Source: Lantana camara (taxonomy: Eukaryota; Streptophyta; Magnoliopsida; Lamiales; Verbenaceae). From it: DNA of 64,000 bases. Of the stretch, positions 21,908 through 32,990 are shown in pieces (within the stretch, counting starts at the first letter, position 1; every line of letters starts with the position of its first letter). The notes under the pieces are model-generated. The model was not told where the DNA came from and did no database searches. It was given only the letters and a program-made list of their open reading frames with translations. The stretch is from contig CM074856.1 of assembly GCA_037501455.1 (NCBI GenBank), forward strand, positions 14,219,001-14,283,000, written 5' to 3'. A program made the translations under genes and the position numbers.

Positions 21908-24750
21908 CCGTAAATAAAACAAGGAAGTCTCCAATACTCCCAAGCAACTCACGCAAAACCAAATTCAAAATCACGTAAGGCACCCAAAGCAAGTAATAAA
22001 TATCACCCACATTGATTTCAATTACTCCAAATAATTTAACACAGTAGGAGATCAAAGCACTTAACATAAAAATTTACGTAGGTTAAATTTGCATGAATGC
22101 ATGTATCATGAATGCTATAAAGTACCGTTCACCGTAGTTGTAAAATTCAGATTTGTGAGTTGTCGTTGTCCAAGGTATGATCTGTCCTGAATGTAACTCA
22201 ATGCCCAGCTTGTTTTGAACCTCTTCAGGGTTCCCCGGTGAAGCGATTGATGAATTCTTTAAGGAGTATATTCTTAGATCCTTTCTCACTTGTACTGCTA
22301 CCCAACTTCTTCAATCCTTATCCAACTCAGTGCTCAACATATCCCCGAGGATAACCACTCTGAGCAACTTGATAATTCGATCCCAACCTTACGACGTTTA
22401 TTCTTATAGTCTCTCTCAACACAAGTCTTTTCCCACCTTCCGTTCCAATTGTCCGTTCATTCCCTTTGACCCCCTCAATGTTATATTCGATACTGGTCCC
22501 ATATTTCTTTAATCAAAGACAGAAGATTCTTGATGATTCTTGAAATTTGATGTAATCTTCCAATTATCATCCTTTTCTATTTGGTCCCTTCTTAAGTTTC
22601 CTTCTGGATTATCGTTGATATAACTAATAACTCGATAATATTGTCTTGGGCCCCTTCATACTTCATTGACTAAGTCTTAATCGACACCATCCCCTTATAT
22701 GATAGCTTGATTCGGTTTTCCCCTTGTTAATTCTAACTTAGAAATCCATAGAAACTCTGTTATGATTCCATTACCTCCAGATCAGAATTCCATACGTAGC
22801 TTCCCTCTTAATAGCTTAACCATAACCGCCGTCTTATTCATTCCTAATCACCACCCTTAGGACTCCCAGATTCTCCTTAATTTGCATCCTCGTTATTACT
22901 CCTAACATATTCATTCGAGCACCACTCCCATCCTCCAATTCGCCTCTCGGTCGTGCTCTCCCCCTTAAAATTTTCGCTCTTACATGTCCAACTCCATGAA
23001 TCCTTCTTTCAAAGAAATTTTTGCTGAGCCACTTCTGCTTCTTTAATTCACTCCTACGGTTTAATTCAAACCATTCAATAATTACTTCCTTCCAATCACC
23101 AACTCTTCTCTTTCTCTCTCTTCTTGAAATCTAGACCAATTTAATCCCCTCTTGTATTTCCATTCTTCAACTAAAGGTAATCCCTCTGAGATTAAGGTTT
23201 CTCCAAAACTCTTCAACTTAGTTTCTTCGGTGTAGATTGTGCTAGCTAAGCTACATACCCGGAATTCCCAAGATATAACCCAACTATTCTTCTCGTCTTG
23301 ATTCAAGTAAGCCTTGATCAAAGAATCACGTGAAGAACAAGGTGTAGCCATTCCCTATCAATTAAACACTAAGCCATGCATGTTGGATTAACATGCCAAT
23401 GCACATAGTAAACAATTAAAGATGCAACGATGCAACACGTTGGAGCAATTACATTAATTAAACATAAACGTACATATAGATAAAGAAAGCAATTAATTTA
23501 AATCGATGCATGATGCTCATGCCATGAATATGCAAAACCTGTCACCGAGGTGGTAAGCTTTTAGCTTGATGACGTGTTCTTCATTCCCATAATTGTAACT
23601 TTCTTTGAAGACATTGATAACTCCTTAGCTTTCCATGGTTTTCGAGTCTTCCTAATCTTCTTCATCCATTTGTATATACCATGGCCCGAACGTGCTATTC
23701 TTGAACCCAAGGTCTTATTTATCAATGGAGTTTACCCCTCAACGTACTTCCAAGCATCAACCTCCAAAGGTCATCCGACTCTTCATCTTGATGTCCTCTC
23801 CGGAAAAAGTTCCTTTAGCTTATCCTTTGTTTCCGATCTACGCGCATAATTCACCCATGATAGCGCTTTCCATTCTTGCTTGCTTCTTGATGTCTCCATA
23901 AGGTTCTGAGAAGACGACACGATTTGTATTCCTCGATGCTCATAAGTATCTTTGCCTTGCGTCCATTTGTTGTCCCACGCTTATATTCGTATCAAGTGAG
24001 CTTCCATAGTTGACCTCATAATGAGCTTTATGATTAACGGCTCCCAATCCTTGCATCTGAGTTGAGTCGAACCCTTTTAACACATCTTGTATCCGATCCC
24101 TTGAAGCTTCCCAATTTGGTCTTCCAATCACTCAACCATTCCAAACTCGGAGCTTCAATGGTGAACCTTGGAGCATTTAATCTTGTATTAAATATCTTCA
24201 AAATCGGGGTGGTGAAGAGTTCCACACTCCTCTCGTTGTCTCACGCATCCCTCAAGTTAGAACTTGAGTCTTTGCAATTCTTGTATGTGGAGAACCTTCA
24301 AGGTTTGTAGGTAGGGCATGATTGATGAACCTTCCCGTGATCCAAGCTTCCTCCCATGATACGAGCTATGATAGGTAGTTCCATTGTGCAAGCCGCGGAA
24401 TTTGAACACTCGGCCTTCAGTTACTTTGTCAATGGTAGTTGGTGTGAATGGTAGCTTTGTTTGCATGATAGTAGCCTATATAAGAAAGATCAACTCAAAT
24501 ATGGGTGCATGAGGATTAGTGTGTGCTTATGGCACGTAGTTAAATGAATCAATGCACATAGAATGCAAAATGCAACAATTAAAGCACATTAAATGAGAGC
24601 GTAGATTGTATACATGTATTAAGCAATTTCCAACAATTAGTATCAAAGATTCATGCCAAATCGATGCAATGTACACATTAACAAGTTGTTCCTATGCCGT
24701 GCGACCTAACTAACTCAAACACGACTCAAGAACACCGGTTTTGCAACCGG

Positions 24751-24762
24751 GCTCTGATACCA
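24751..24762 (-). other. primer-binding site of the LARD
   Basis: The + strand reads GCTCTGATACCA, so the minus strand reads TGGTATCAGAGC, complementary to initiator tRNA-Met. Spacing to the right LTR is eight bases. Confidence 0.9.
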
Positions 24763-24770
24763 CTTAAGGA

Positions 24771-27700
24771 TGTAGCACCCCGCACGTGAGGCACCACATC
24801 CCCCGTACTAAGGCTCAACATGAGTAACGAAATAGTAAATCCGTACCCGTATCAAACCCTAGCGAACGGGAGACAAACACAAAAACCTTCCTAAGCTAGG
24901 CGGAACTAGACCCTGCAATGATAACCAAATCACAATATATAATGCATGGCAGAGCCCAAATACAAACATACAAACCATAAGCAGAATTGAGCTCTTCATG
25001 CCTCTTTTACATTCATAGCAAAACCCAGTAAAAGCAATTCAATAACGATTACATAAATATTCAAGTCCAAGATACTACAGAATCGAATCAAACATAAATC
25101 CAATACATGAATGAGTGCAGGGACTCTCCTAACCTAACTCGACCCACTTAAAGACTCCAAACACCTCCGCCTAGCTCGAAACTCCAAAGCCAAACCTGCA
25201 CACTAAAGTGTTGGGGAGGGAGAGGGTCAGTCTCTAGAAGACTGAGTGAGCAGGAGCGATACATATATATAAAACATGCACATGCAAGTCATAAATCCCG
25301 AGCAAGGTTTTTATTTGAATTTAGTCCCCGAAAAGGGCAAGAAAATAGATAGACAATGCTCGACTTTTACGACTAATTCATATTAAATTCATTACATTCA
25401 TAAATCATAAATAAATATAAGGCTCGACGAGTGAGCGTGCACAATCTCCAACCAAACTCCGACCGTGTACGACAAATATCATTAATATATTGATTAGGCG
25501 ATCATGCAATATATCCTAATACACACAGACCATAAATCATGTCATAAACATGTTCGTTTGGGCGATCCGGATCCCGGCCTTCCCGCACGGTGCATAACCA
25601 TATCATAACATATACATAAGAAAAGGCATAAATCATAACCAACCTTCTTCCTCCGGGTGGTGGACGGGCTTGCAAGACCCGACCACCGGTTCATACATAG
25701 GCCAATGGGGGTACATGAATTCCCCAAAGGCACTCAGCTCCCATTCCCCGCTAAACCTCCTAGCGAGGGCCGGTATCACCGTAGTTTGGTTGGGACTAGT
25801 AAATGGGATCCCCGTCAGCCCTTGCTTCCTCGGTTAGCCACATATACTAAGTCCCGGGGCCCGAGCAATCAGAAATAGAAATGTGTCTCGCCAAACATAT
25901 CAATACATACATATGATACATACTATAAGAAATCATACCTTACCGTGTAACTCGGCATATGCTATATACGTACCTCTCCGTGTCATCCTAACCCGTAGCT
26001 AGCATGAACACACACGGTTTGGAGCATAGCCTCATTACAAAACCATTTTTAAGCTTATATACGCTCATACGTATAATTCAGAAGAATTTACTCGATAACT
26101 TCATTTGAAAACCATATATATATAATCATAAGGTTTTGGCCGAAGCTTTTCACATAAGGGTTGTAGGGTTTAATACGTAGCTAAAACGAAAACACCCTCA
26201 CCTGAACCGTGACGAAACAAGGAACGAGTTACCAAGTGCCCGAACGATCAAAATCTCTCCACCTTGGAGATAAACTGTACAAAAGACCACAAGACGTGTT
26301 TGTGAGACTCGAGACTCCATATGAACCATATATGACGCACGAAAATGCTCAAGCATGATATGAAAGCATAAAGATCATATTAAGGCATTTAAATCATATA
26401 ACCAATTCATTCACTTGTTCATTCATTTTCATTCAAATTCTTCAATTCAATCTCCAATCAAATTAATTCAAGAATTCAAATAGGAGCATAGAACATATTA
26501 AAGCTCTCCCAAAATGCTACTACATACTTCATGTTACATAAGATAGCATATTTCCAAGGTTTGACAACAAGAAGGAAGCATATGATATAGAAAATGAGTT
26601 ACGCGATTCATAGACGACATATAAACACACATAAACGGCATTAAGCAAAAGCATGCCTACAAATCATCCAAAAGCCATGAAATTAAACCACAATGCTCCC
26701 AACATATAGCAAAACAAGTTCATAGTTCAACACAAAAGGAGATAAAGTCATTCAAGAGGTGAAACAAATCAAAACCCGAAAAGGGAGCAACACGGACTGC
26801 ACAGGGGAAGGGACACGGGGGTGTCACCTTCCTTAGCCAAACTGAGCCACGACCGTGGCTTAGTACAGAGCTTCCCAGAAGGTGTGACACGCCCGTGTCT
26901 CACACTTATGAGTAAATGAGACACGGGGGTGTCACGGTACAGAACTTAACCACACACAAAGTTTTACCGGCAAAACTGAACCCATACCAAATCAATCCAA
27001 AAGCATACCAAATCAACTCCAAATTCTATGAAACTTAATATACAACAAATTTGGCATGTTAGGAACATATTTCATTTAGAGTGAAAAGGCTAATTCACAC
27101 GTTAAGAGCATCTAAATCATGCAGCAAAACTGGGTCGCTAAAATCGCACATATGAGCCCTATTGATTTAATCAGCCATGATCAAGTACTTAGGGGTTGAA
27201 TTTGGATCTGAAACTTTGGGGAGTGCATGCTAACATACTAAACTACTAATGTACTTCATATATATGCAAAATGGCACAATTAAAGCACATTAGGGTGACC
27301 AACAACCACACATATGCAACAGCAACAAATCTGTCATGGAGCATGCATAAAAACAGGCCATGTACTTCGGTTTTGAGGCTTCAAATGGAACCAAATACTT
27401 AAAACATGAATGTTAACATATAGAACAATGAGTGTACATAATATCCATGCAATTTCACATGAAAAGAAGATCATTAGGTCAAGCAACCAAGCAAAATGAA
27501 CAGCAGCTGTTTGAAAAACAGGGGAAACAGTTTGATCATCAAGTTTGGAGCTCCATATCTCATAATTTCATTAAAGGGTCAAGAGATAAAATCCTCCTAA
27601 TATCATATACTATCAGTTAGGAAAGAAATAGGTCAAGAAACAAGCTCATATGATCATATATAAGCAAGGAAATCAGCTACATAAGCAAATAGGTCACAAG

Positions 27701-28755
27701 AGCAAAAATCCCTAAAAGTTCATACCAAACTCATCACCCAAACCCTAATCAAATCTGATCCAATCATGATGTAAGTAGATGAAATCAAGTATAATAGAGT
27801 AGAGAAGACATAAATATTCATACCTTAAAGATTTGGGAGAGAAAGGTGGTGGTTTGAGCTCCAAAACCACAAAAATGGCCAAGGGTTTTCTCTCTTCTCC
27901 TCTTCTTCTCTCTCTCGTTTCAGTTGCAGCTGAAAATGGAGATATTTGGCTCGGTTTTCAGAGCTAAAGGGAAGAGAAAGGGGTTAACTCAAGGTACAAG
28001 AGTCATGGTTAAAGCATGGTTAAGTTAAGAGGTGTTATGGGGTCCCACCATGAAGACTAGTCAACCAAAGGAGTTCCTCTTGCACGAGTTTCTCGTTACG
28101 GTTGGATTTCGAAGGTCTTAATGATTTCAAAAAGGTATGAGGCTTGTTCCATTGTCTCCGAATCTTCGATACGAAGGCAACGGAGATGTCGGAATTCGAA
28201 TCCGAATTCCCGAGCTCAAGATATCAGGCATGGAACCAAGGGTGCGCTAATTGCTCGTTAGCCCCAAATTTGGTTCCACTATCAAAATTAAATTCGTAAA
28301 CACGTCAAATGAATCCGAAAACATAAACCGAGCACATAGGCACGTTCATAACACACATATTTACGACATACTAAATTTCCATACCATTCCGATATCAATA
28401 CATATAAGAACGAAGCACAAATAGAACACTCATGCGCATGAATGAATTCTTAACGTTATAAATTAATTACTAAAACTTAAGTTCCTTCTTAAATAAATTA
28501 AAGCCAACTAATAACATGTTGAAATTAATTAACGAAATTACCGAAATAGTTAAGGTAACATGAAACCTTAATTAAGAAATTAAACACTAATTATCAAAGT
28601 AGAATAAAATGAAATAAATTAAAATAACAATAGTTTATAGTTTAAATCAAATATAAACATTTATAAACAATTAATCATATAATTAAATAATTAAAGCGCG
28701 CAATTTATAAACAAATACGCCACATTATTTTAAACTGCAAAACTGGGGCGTTACA
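24771..28755 (-). repeat. 5' LTR of the LARD (right copy)
   Basis: 3985 bp, same ends as the left copy. Differences are scattered single bases (for example CTTTCTCC against CTTCCTCC near 18530/25650). The low divergence shows that this is the youngest insertion in the nest that I can date. Confidence 0.93.
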
Positions 28756-28760
28756 AGATC

Positions 28761-31037
28761 AAAGCACTTCGATCTGATCGAGGAGGCGAGTATCTTAGTG
28801 AAGAATTCCTTAATCATCTAAAAGATAATGGGATTATCTCTCAGTGGACTCCTCCGGGAACTCCTCAGCTTAATGGAGTTTCTGAGAGAAGGAATCGAAC
28901 CCTACTTGATATGGTTCGTTCCATGATGAGTTTCACTGACTTACCACCTTCTTTCTGGGGTTATGCCCTAGAAAGTGCAACAAAGATTCTGAATCTAGCT
29001 CCCTCTAAGACAGTCCCCAAAACGCCCTATGAAATGTGGCATGGTAAAATCCCTAGTTATTCTTACTTAAGAATTTGGGGTTGTCCTGCTTACGTGAAGA
29101 GGACAGTGGGAGATAAGTTAGAATCTCGTTCTAACTTATGCTACTTTGTAGGTTATCCTAAGGAATCCATAGGATACTACTTCTATGATCAATCTGAGCA
29201 AAAGGTGTTTGTTTCCAGAAATGCCACTTTTCTTGAGGAACCGTTCCTTAAAGAAAAGAAAGGCAAGATCATAGAATTAGAAGAAGTACAAAGTGATCCC
29301 ACACCACCCACTGAAGAAACGTCCCCTTTTGATCAACCACAACCAATCACGAATTTCGATACACATGAAAATCCTCCTCTAAGGCGTTCTGAACGCACTC
29401 CTAGACAGCCGGAGAGATGGTATGGATTCTTCCATGAAATCTCTCAAAAGGATAATGATCCTTTAAGATATGAGGAGGCACTTTCAGATTCTGACTCTGA
29501 ACAGTGGATAGAAGCCATGAAATCCGAAATGGATTCCATGAACTCCAACCAAGTTTGGGCCTTGGTAGATTTGCCTGATAGGGTCAAACCCATAGGTTGC
29601 AAATGGATCTTTAAGAGAAAGCTTGGAGTTGATGGAAGCATTGCAGCCTATAAAGCAAGACTGGTTGCAAAAGGATTCACTCAAAGACCCGGCGTGGACT
29701 TTGATGAAACCTTTTCGCCAGTTGCAATGCAAAAGTCTATTCAGATCATGCTTGCTATTGCTGCATATTATGACTATGAGATATGGCAAATGGATGTGAA
29801 AACTACCTTTCTCAATGGTGACATTGACAAAGACATTTATATGGAGCAACCCATAGGTTTCACATTCAGTGGGAGTGAGCAAAAGGTTTGCAAACTCCAA
29901 AGATCAATCTATGGATTGAAACAGGCTTCTAGGAATTGGAACATTCGATTTGATGAATCAGTCAAAGCGTTTGGCTTCATTCAAATTTCGAATGAGTCCT
30001 GTGTGTATAGAAAGGAATTGGAGACCTCAGTGCAATTCTTAGTACTTTATGTTGATGACATCCTTCTTATTGGGAATTCGAAGGATGACATGAAAGTGAC
30101 TAAGTTATGGTTATCGAACCAATTCGAGATGAAAGATCTTGGTGATGCGTCCTATGTCCTTGGAATTAAAATATATAGAGATAGATCTAGAAGGTTAATA
30201 GGACTATCACAGTCGATGTACATTGACAAAGTATTGAAGAGATTCAATATGGAGTCAGCAAAGGTTAAGAACCTTCCTATGAGTGTAGGGACATGTCTTT
30301 CAAAGAAGATGTGTCCTAAGACTAACCTTGAGAAGGAAAGAATGACTCATACACCTTATGCATCAGCAATAGGTAGCATAATGTATGCAATGATATGTAC
30401 TCGACCGGATGTGGCTTATGCACTTAGTGTAACAAGTCGTTTCCAATCTGACCCTGGAGATGGTCACTGGGCTGCCGTGAAGAATATTCTTAAGTACTTG
30501 AAAAGTACTAAAGATTTATTCTTAGTTTACGGAGGTCAGAAAGATCTTAATGTCGAAGGATACTGCGATGCAAGCTTTGCATCTGACTTAGATGATTTTA
30601 AGTCAATGTCAGGATACATTTTCTGCCTAAACGACGGAGCAGTGAGTTGGAAGAGTTCCAAGCAAACAACCACTGCAGATTCGACCACTGAGGCCGAATA
30701 CTTAGCTGCAAATGATGCAGCTAAGGAAGGTGTTTGGATTAGAAACTTCATTCAAGAGTTGAATGCTGTTCCTAGCATGAAAGACCCCATTACTGTGTTT
30801 TGTGACAACACTGGGGCGGTTGCTCAAGCAAAAGAACCAAGATCTCACCAACGGACCAAGCACATTATGAGGAAGTATCACCTAATCCGTGATATTATCA
30901 AAAGAGGAGATGTGCAAATCGAGAGGGTCACATCAGCAGAGAACGTGGCAGATCCACTTACTAAACCCCTTAGTCGAGAAGCTTTCCAAGGTCATCTTCA
31001 GAAGATGGGACTTAGAGTAGCTTTAGAATGGCTTTGA
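28761..31037 (+). CDS. copia B integrase C-part, reverse transcriptase and RNase H
   Basis: Second part of the copia B polyprotein, 758 residues plus stop, in phase with the part ending at 17645. It begins KALRSDRGGEYLSEEF and includes NGVSERRNRTLL, giving the remaining acidic residues of the integrase. RT starts near WIEAMKSEMDSMNSNQVW, with KARLVAKGFTQRPGVDF, QMDVKTTFLNGDI and the catalytic LYVDDILLIG. RNase H is seen in EGYCDASFASD, SWKSSKQTTTADSTTEAEY and FCDNTGAVAQAKEP. The frame ends at TGA 31035-31037. No broken codon is visible, so the protein part looks recently active even though the DNA is split. Confidence 0.95.
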   Translation, partial: KALRSDRGGEYLSEEFLNHLKDNGIISQWTPPGTPQLNGVSERRNRTLLDMVRSMMSFTDLPPSFWGYALESATKILNLAPSKTVPKTPYEMWHGKIPSYSYLRIWGCPAYVKRTVGDKLESRSNLCYFVGYPKESIGYYFYDQSEQKVFVSRNATFLEEPFLKEKKGKIIELEEVQSDPTPPTEETSPFDQPQPITNFDTHENPPLRRSERTPRQPERWYGFFHEISQKDNDPLRYEEALSDSDSEQWIEAMKSEMDSMNSNQVWALVDLPDRVKPIGCKWIFKRKLGVDGSIAAYKARLVAKGFTQRPGVDFDETFSPVAMQKSIQIMLAIAAYYDYEIWQMDVKTTFLNGDIDKDIYMEQPIGFTFSGSEQKVCKLQRSIYGLKQASRNWNIRFDESVKAFGFIQISNESCVYRKELETSVQFLVLYVDDILLIGNSKDDMKVTKLWLSNQFEMKDLGDASYVLGIKIYRDRSRRLIGLSQSMYIDKVLKRFNMESAKVKNLPMSVGTCLSKKMCPKTNLEKERMTHTPYASAIGSIMYAMICTRPDVAYALSVTSRFQSDPGDGHWAAVKNILKYLKSTKDLFLVYGGQKDLNVEGYCDASFASDLDDFKSMSGYIFCLNDGAVSWKSSKQTTTADSTTEAEYLAANDAAKEGVWIRNFIQELNAVPSMKDPITVFCDNTGAVAQAKEPRSHQRTKHIMRKYHLIRDIIKRGDVQIERVTSAENVADPLTKPLSREAFQGHLQKMGLRVALEWL

Positions 31038-31042
31038 CGGGC

Positions 31043-31053
31043 AAGTGGGAGAT
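31043..31053 (+). other. polypurine tract of copia element B
   Basis: AAGTGGGAGAT directly before the 3' LTR start TGTTAGG. This is the expected position of the plus-strand primer. Confidence 0.85.
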
Positions 31054-32990
31054 TGTTAGGAATAGTGCCCTAAAAGCCGATTGTATATCCGCTTTGTGCT
31101 TTTCCTTATTGTAATCACAGACAATCTTTGAATGAAATAACGAATAACACTTCTTTATATGCTCTTGTTTGGTATGCGTTTACTTTAGTTGTGCATGTAT
31201 GAGAACTCCCCTAATCCTAATGACTTTAGGACTCTACCATTTAGGTGAAATGGTTCATGAAACGAGCCCTATATCACATAAGTCATGATTAGTAAAATAC
31301 TCCAAGCCGATGAGTCCTACAGACAGTGGGAGTGTCAACCTGACTCCTCTAAGGCTTGCTTATGGGATCACGCCCTTAAGAAGGACCACCTTGTTTCATG
31401 AAGGTGCAAAGTGTATAGTTGATACGTGCGTGATACATGAGGGTGCTTACTTTAATAAGTAAGTTCACTGAGGTGCCCCGTGTGAGAACATTCCTAAATG
31501 GGAAAGGAAGTTTCTATTTCAGGAAATGGAAACTTCCAGATTAGGAAATATCTCACGAGTCATTGATGTGATTAATTGATCCTTAGACTTGAGGTTCCTT
31601 GTCACTTTATGAGTTAACTCTGTAGTCTTAGGTATAAGCTTTAAAGGGTGTCGCCTTAGACAACTGATTCAAGGCTTATGCTGGGGCTGCACAAGTGATT
31701 CATGAAAGTGAAAGAGAATCAAGAAAGGATCTACACTTGCATTTGCAAGGTGATCTCTTATTGTGTAAGTCATTCATATGCCATATGGAGTCCTTGGCCA
31801 AGGCAGTAGATCAAGACATAAAGAAAAGGGTTTCTTGGATTGAGATCAAATGGATATGAAATGCACTTAGCTTTAAGACCGGATTATTAGGGTTCTGATT
31901 ATTCCCTTGCCCTAGATCTTGGTTGAGAGATAGTAAGTAGGAGGATTGTATCTCACATGAATCAATGACTTAAAGGTTATGTCGAATCCGAACATTCCAA
32001 TTCAGTTAGGGGTTAAACACCTGTTGCTAGACTATGGTCGTTTAATCTGTGGACTGATTAATTAATTAGTGAATTAAATTAATTAGGGTCACTGCTAATT
32101 GAATTGAGAACCTAGAGGGTCACACACAACAACTTGGTTACATGGTTGAGGCTTAAAAATGATTAAACGAGTTAATCGGGCCAAGAGGGTTCCACACGTG
32201 TGAAATCACACGTGTGGCTCACGTGAGTGACACGTGTCCCACACGTGTGAATAAATATATATTGTATATATATGTATTAAATAATTAAATGTGTTAATTA
32301 TTTAATAGACTTTGGTTTAATTTTGAATTAAAAAGAAAGTTTAATTTTGGAGAAAAATAATCTAGTTAATTAATTATGAATTAATTAATTAGATAAAATA
32401 AGTTATTTATTTTAAATAAATAAAGTATAAAATTATCCAAAAATAGTTTGGATATTTTTGGCTCTCTTAAAAGTTGACTTGAATTAGAATTCAAAGTCAA
32501 AGTTGGGAAATACTTGATGATCAAGTAATATGAGAGAGAGGAACCAAATCCTTGCCCAACAAGGATTAGGATCGGCGCCCCTCTCCCTTTCCTATATATA
32601 GGGGATCTCATGCTCCCCTTTAGAGCTAATTGGCAATTCTTTTGGTTCATGTGTTGAACACCTTCCTTTCTCCAAGATTAAATAAAACCCTAGGTTAAGC
32701 CTAAACAATAACTAGAGAACTAGCATCCTTACTAGTTAGATTGTGATCAAGTTGGTGGACTTTCTCTAGAGACTTCAAGTTAGAAGTTTGAAGATTCAAG
32801 CTTTACCAAAGGAGAGGGGATCAAGCCGCGAGAAGAGCGTTTTTGGGTGGCTTGAAACGCTTCAAGAAAGAATAAAAGAAAAGTAAGTTTTCTATCTCTA
32901 CGAATTTGGATACACGATTGCGAGTCCAAGGTCCTTTTGTTGGGAAAAAATTTTTAAATTCCGCTGCTTTCTGATTCGTGTTTTTCAACA
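31054..32990 (+). repeat. 3' LTR of copia element B, full length
   Basis: 1937 bp, TGTTAGG...CAACA. Unlike the 5' copy it keeps the promoter region with TATATATA at 32593-32600 and the downstream part that would be R/U5. Outside the gap the two LTRs differ at roughly one or two per hundred sites by eye. Related LTR pieces lie at 36452-39185 and 50311-51022. Confidence 0.92.
32593..32600 (+). promoter_or_regulatory. TATA box of the copia B 3' LTR
   Basis: TATATATA in CCTATATATAGGGG. The equivalent site in the LTR fragment at 50311-51022 is TATAAATA at 50628-50635. The 5' LTR lacks it. In this position it could only drive transcription out of the element, into the Ulp1-type gene remnant downstream. 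Confidence 0.6.

Larger units (their letters stand above)
21629..24770 (-). other. interior of the LARD, no coding capacity
   Basis: About 3.1 kb between the LTRs. The minus-strand purine tract AAGGGGGAGAGATTG (about 21627-21643) abuts the 3' LTR. The complement of the primer site, GCTCTGATACCA (24751-24762), lies eight bases from the 5' LTR. I see no gag, protease, RT or integrase motif in either strand. Short frames of 60-124 codons have no recognisable content. Confidence 0.8.
17646..28755 (-). mobile_element. LARD-like non-autonomous LTR retrotransposon nested in copia B
   Basis: 11.1-kb element with two nearly identical LTRs (17646-21628 and 24771-28755) around a 3.14-kb interior with no gag or pol. 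A perfect 5-bp duplication AGATC flanks it (17641-17645 and 28756-28760). The complement of the tRNA-Met primer site lies next to the right LTR and a purine tract next to the left one, so it is on the minus strand, opposite to its host copia element. LTR and interior sizes match the LARD class (LTRs near 4 kb, interior near 3.5 kb), which borrows proteins from autonomous, usually Ty3-gypsy, elements. Confidence 0.93.
12184..32990 (+). mobile_element. Ty1-copia LTR retrotransposon B, inserted in the Ulp1-type gene
   Basis: Complete copia element with 5' LTR 12184-13751, primer site, long leader, one gag-pol frame, polypurine tract and 3' LTR 31054-32990. The flanking 5-bp duplication is CTACA (12179-12183) on the left and CTATA (32991-32995) on the right, one base different. 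It is split by the LARD at 17646-28755. Without that insert its own length is about 9.7 kb and its polyprotein frame is fully open. The 5' LTR has lost its promoter. Confidence 0.93.

Noticed and set aside
21578..21952. 124-residue frame with repeated GVLSLL/ERRGS units
   Set aside because: Translation of the hairpin minisatellite; the apparent protein repeat is only the DNA repeat.
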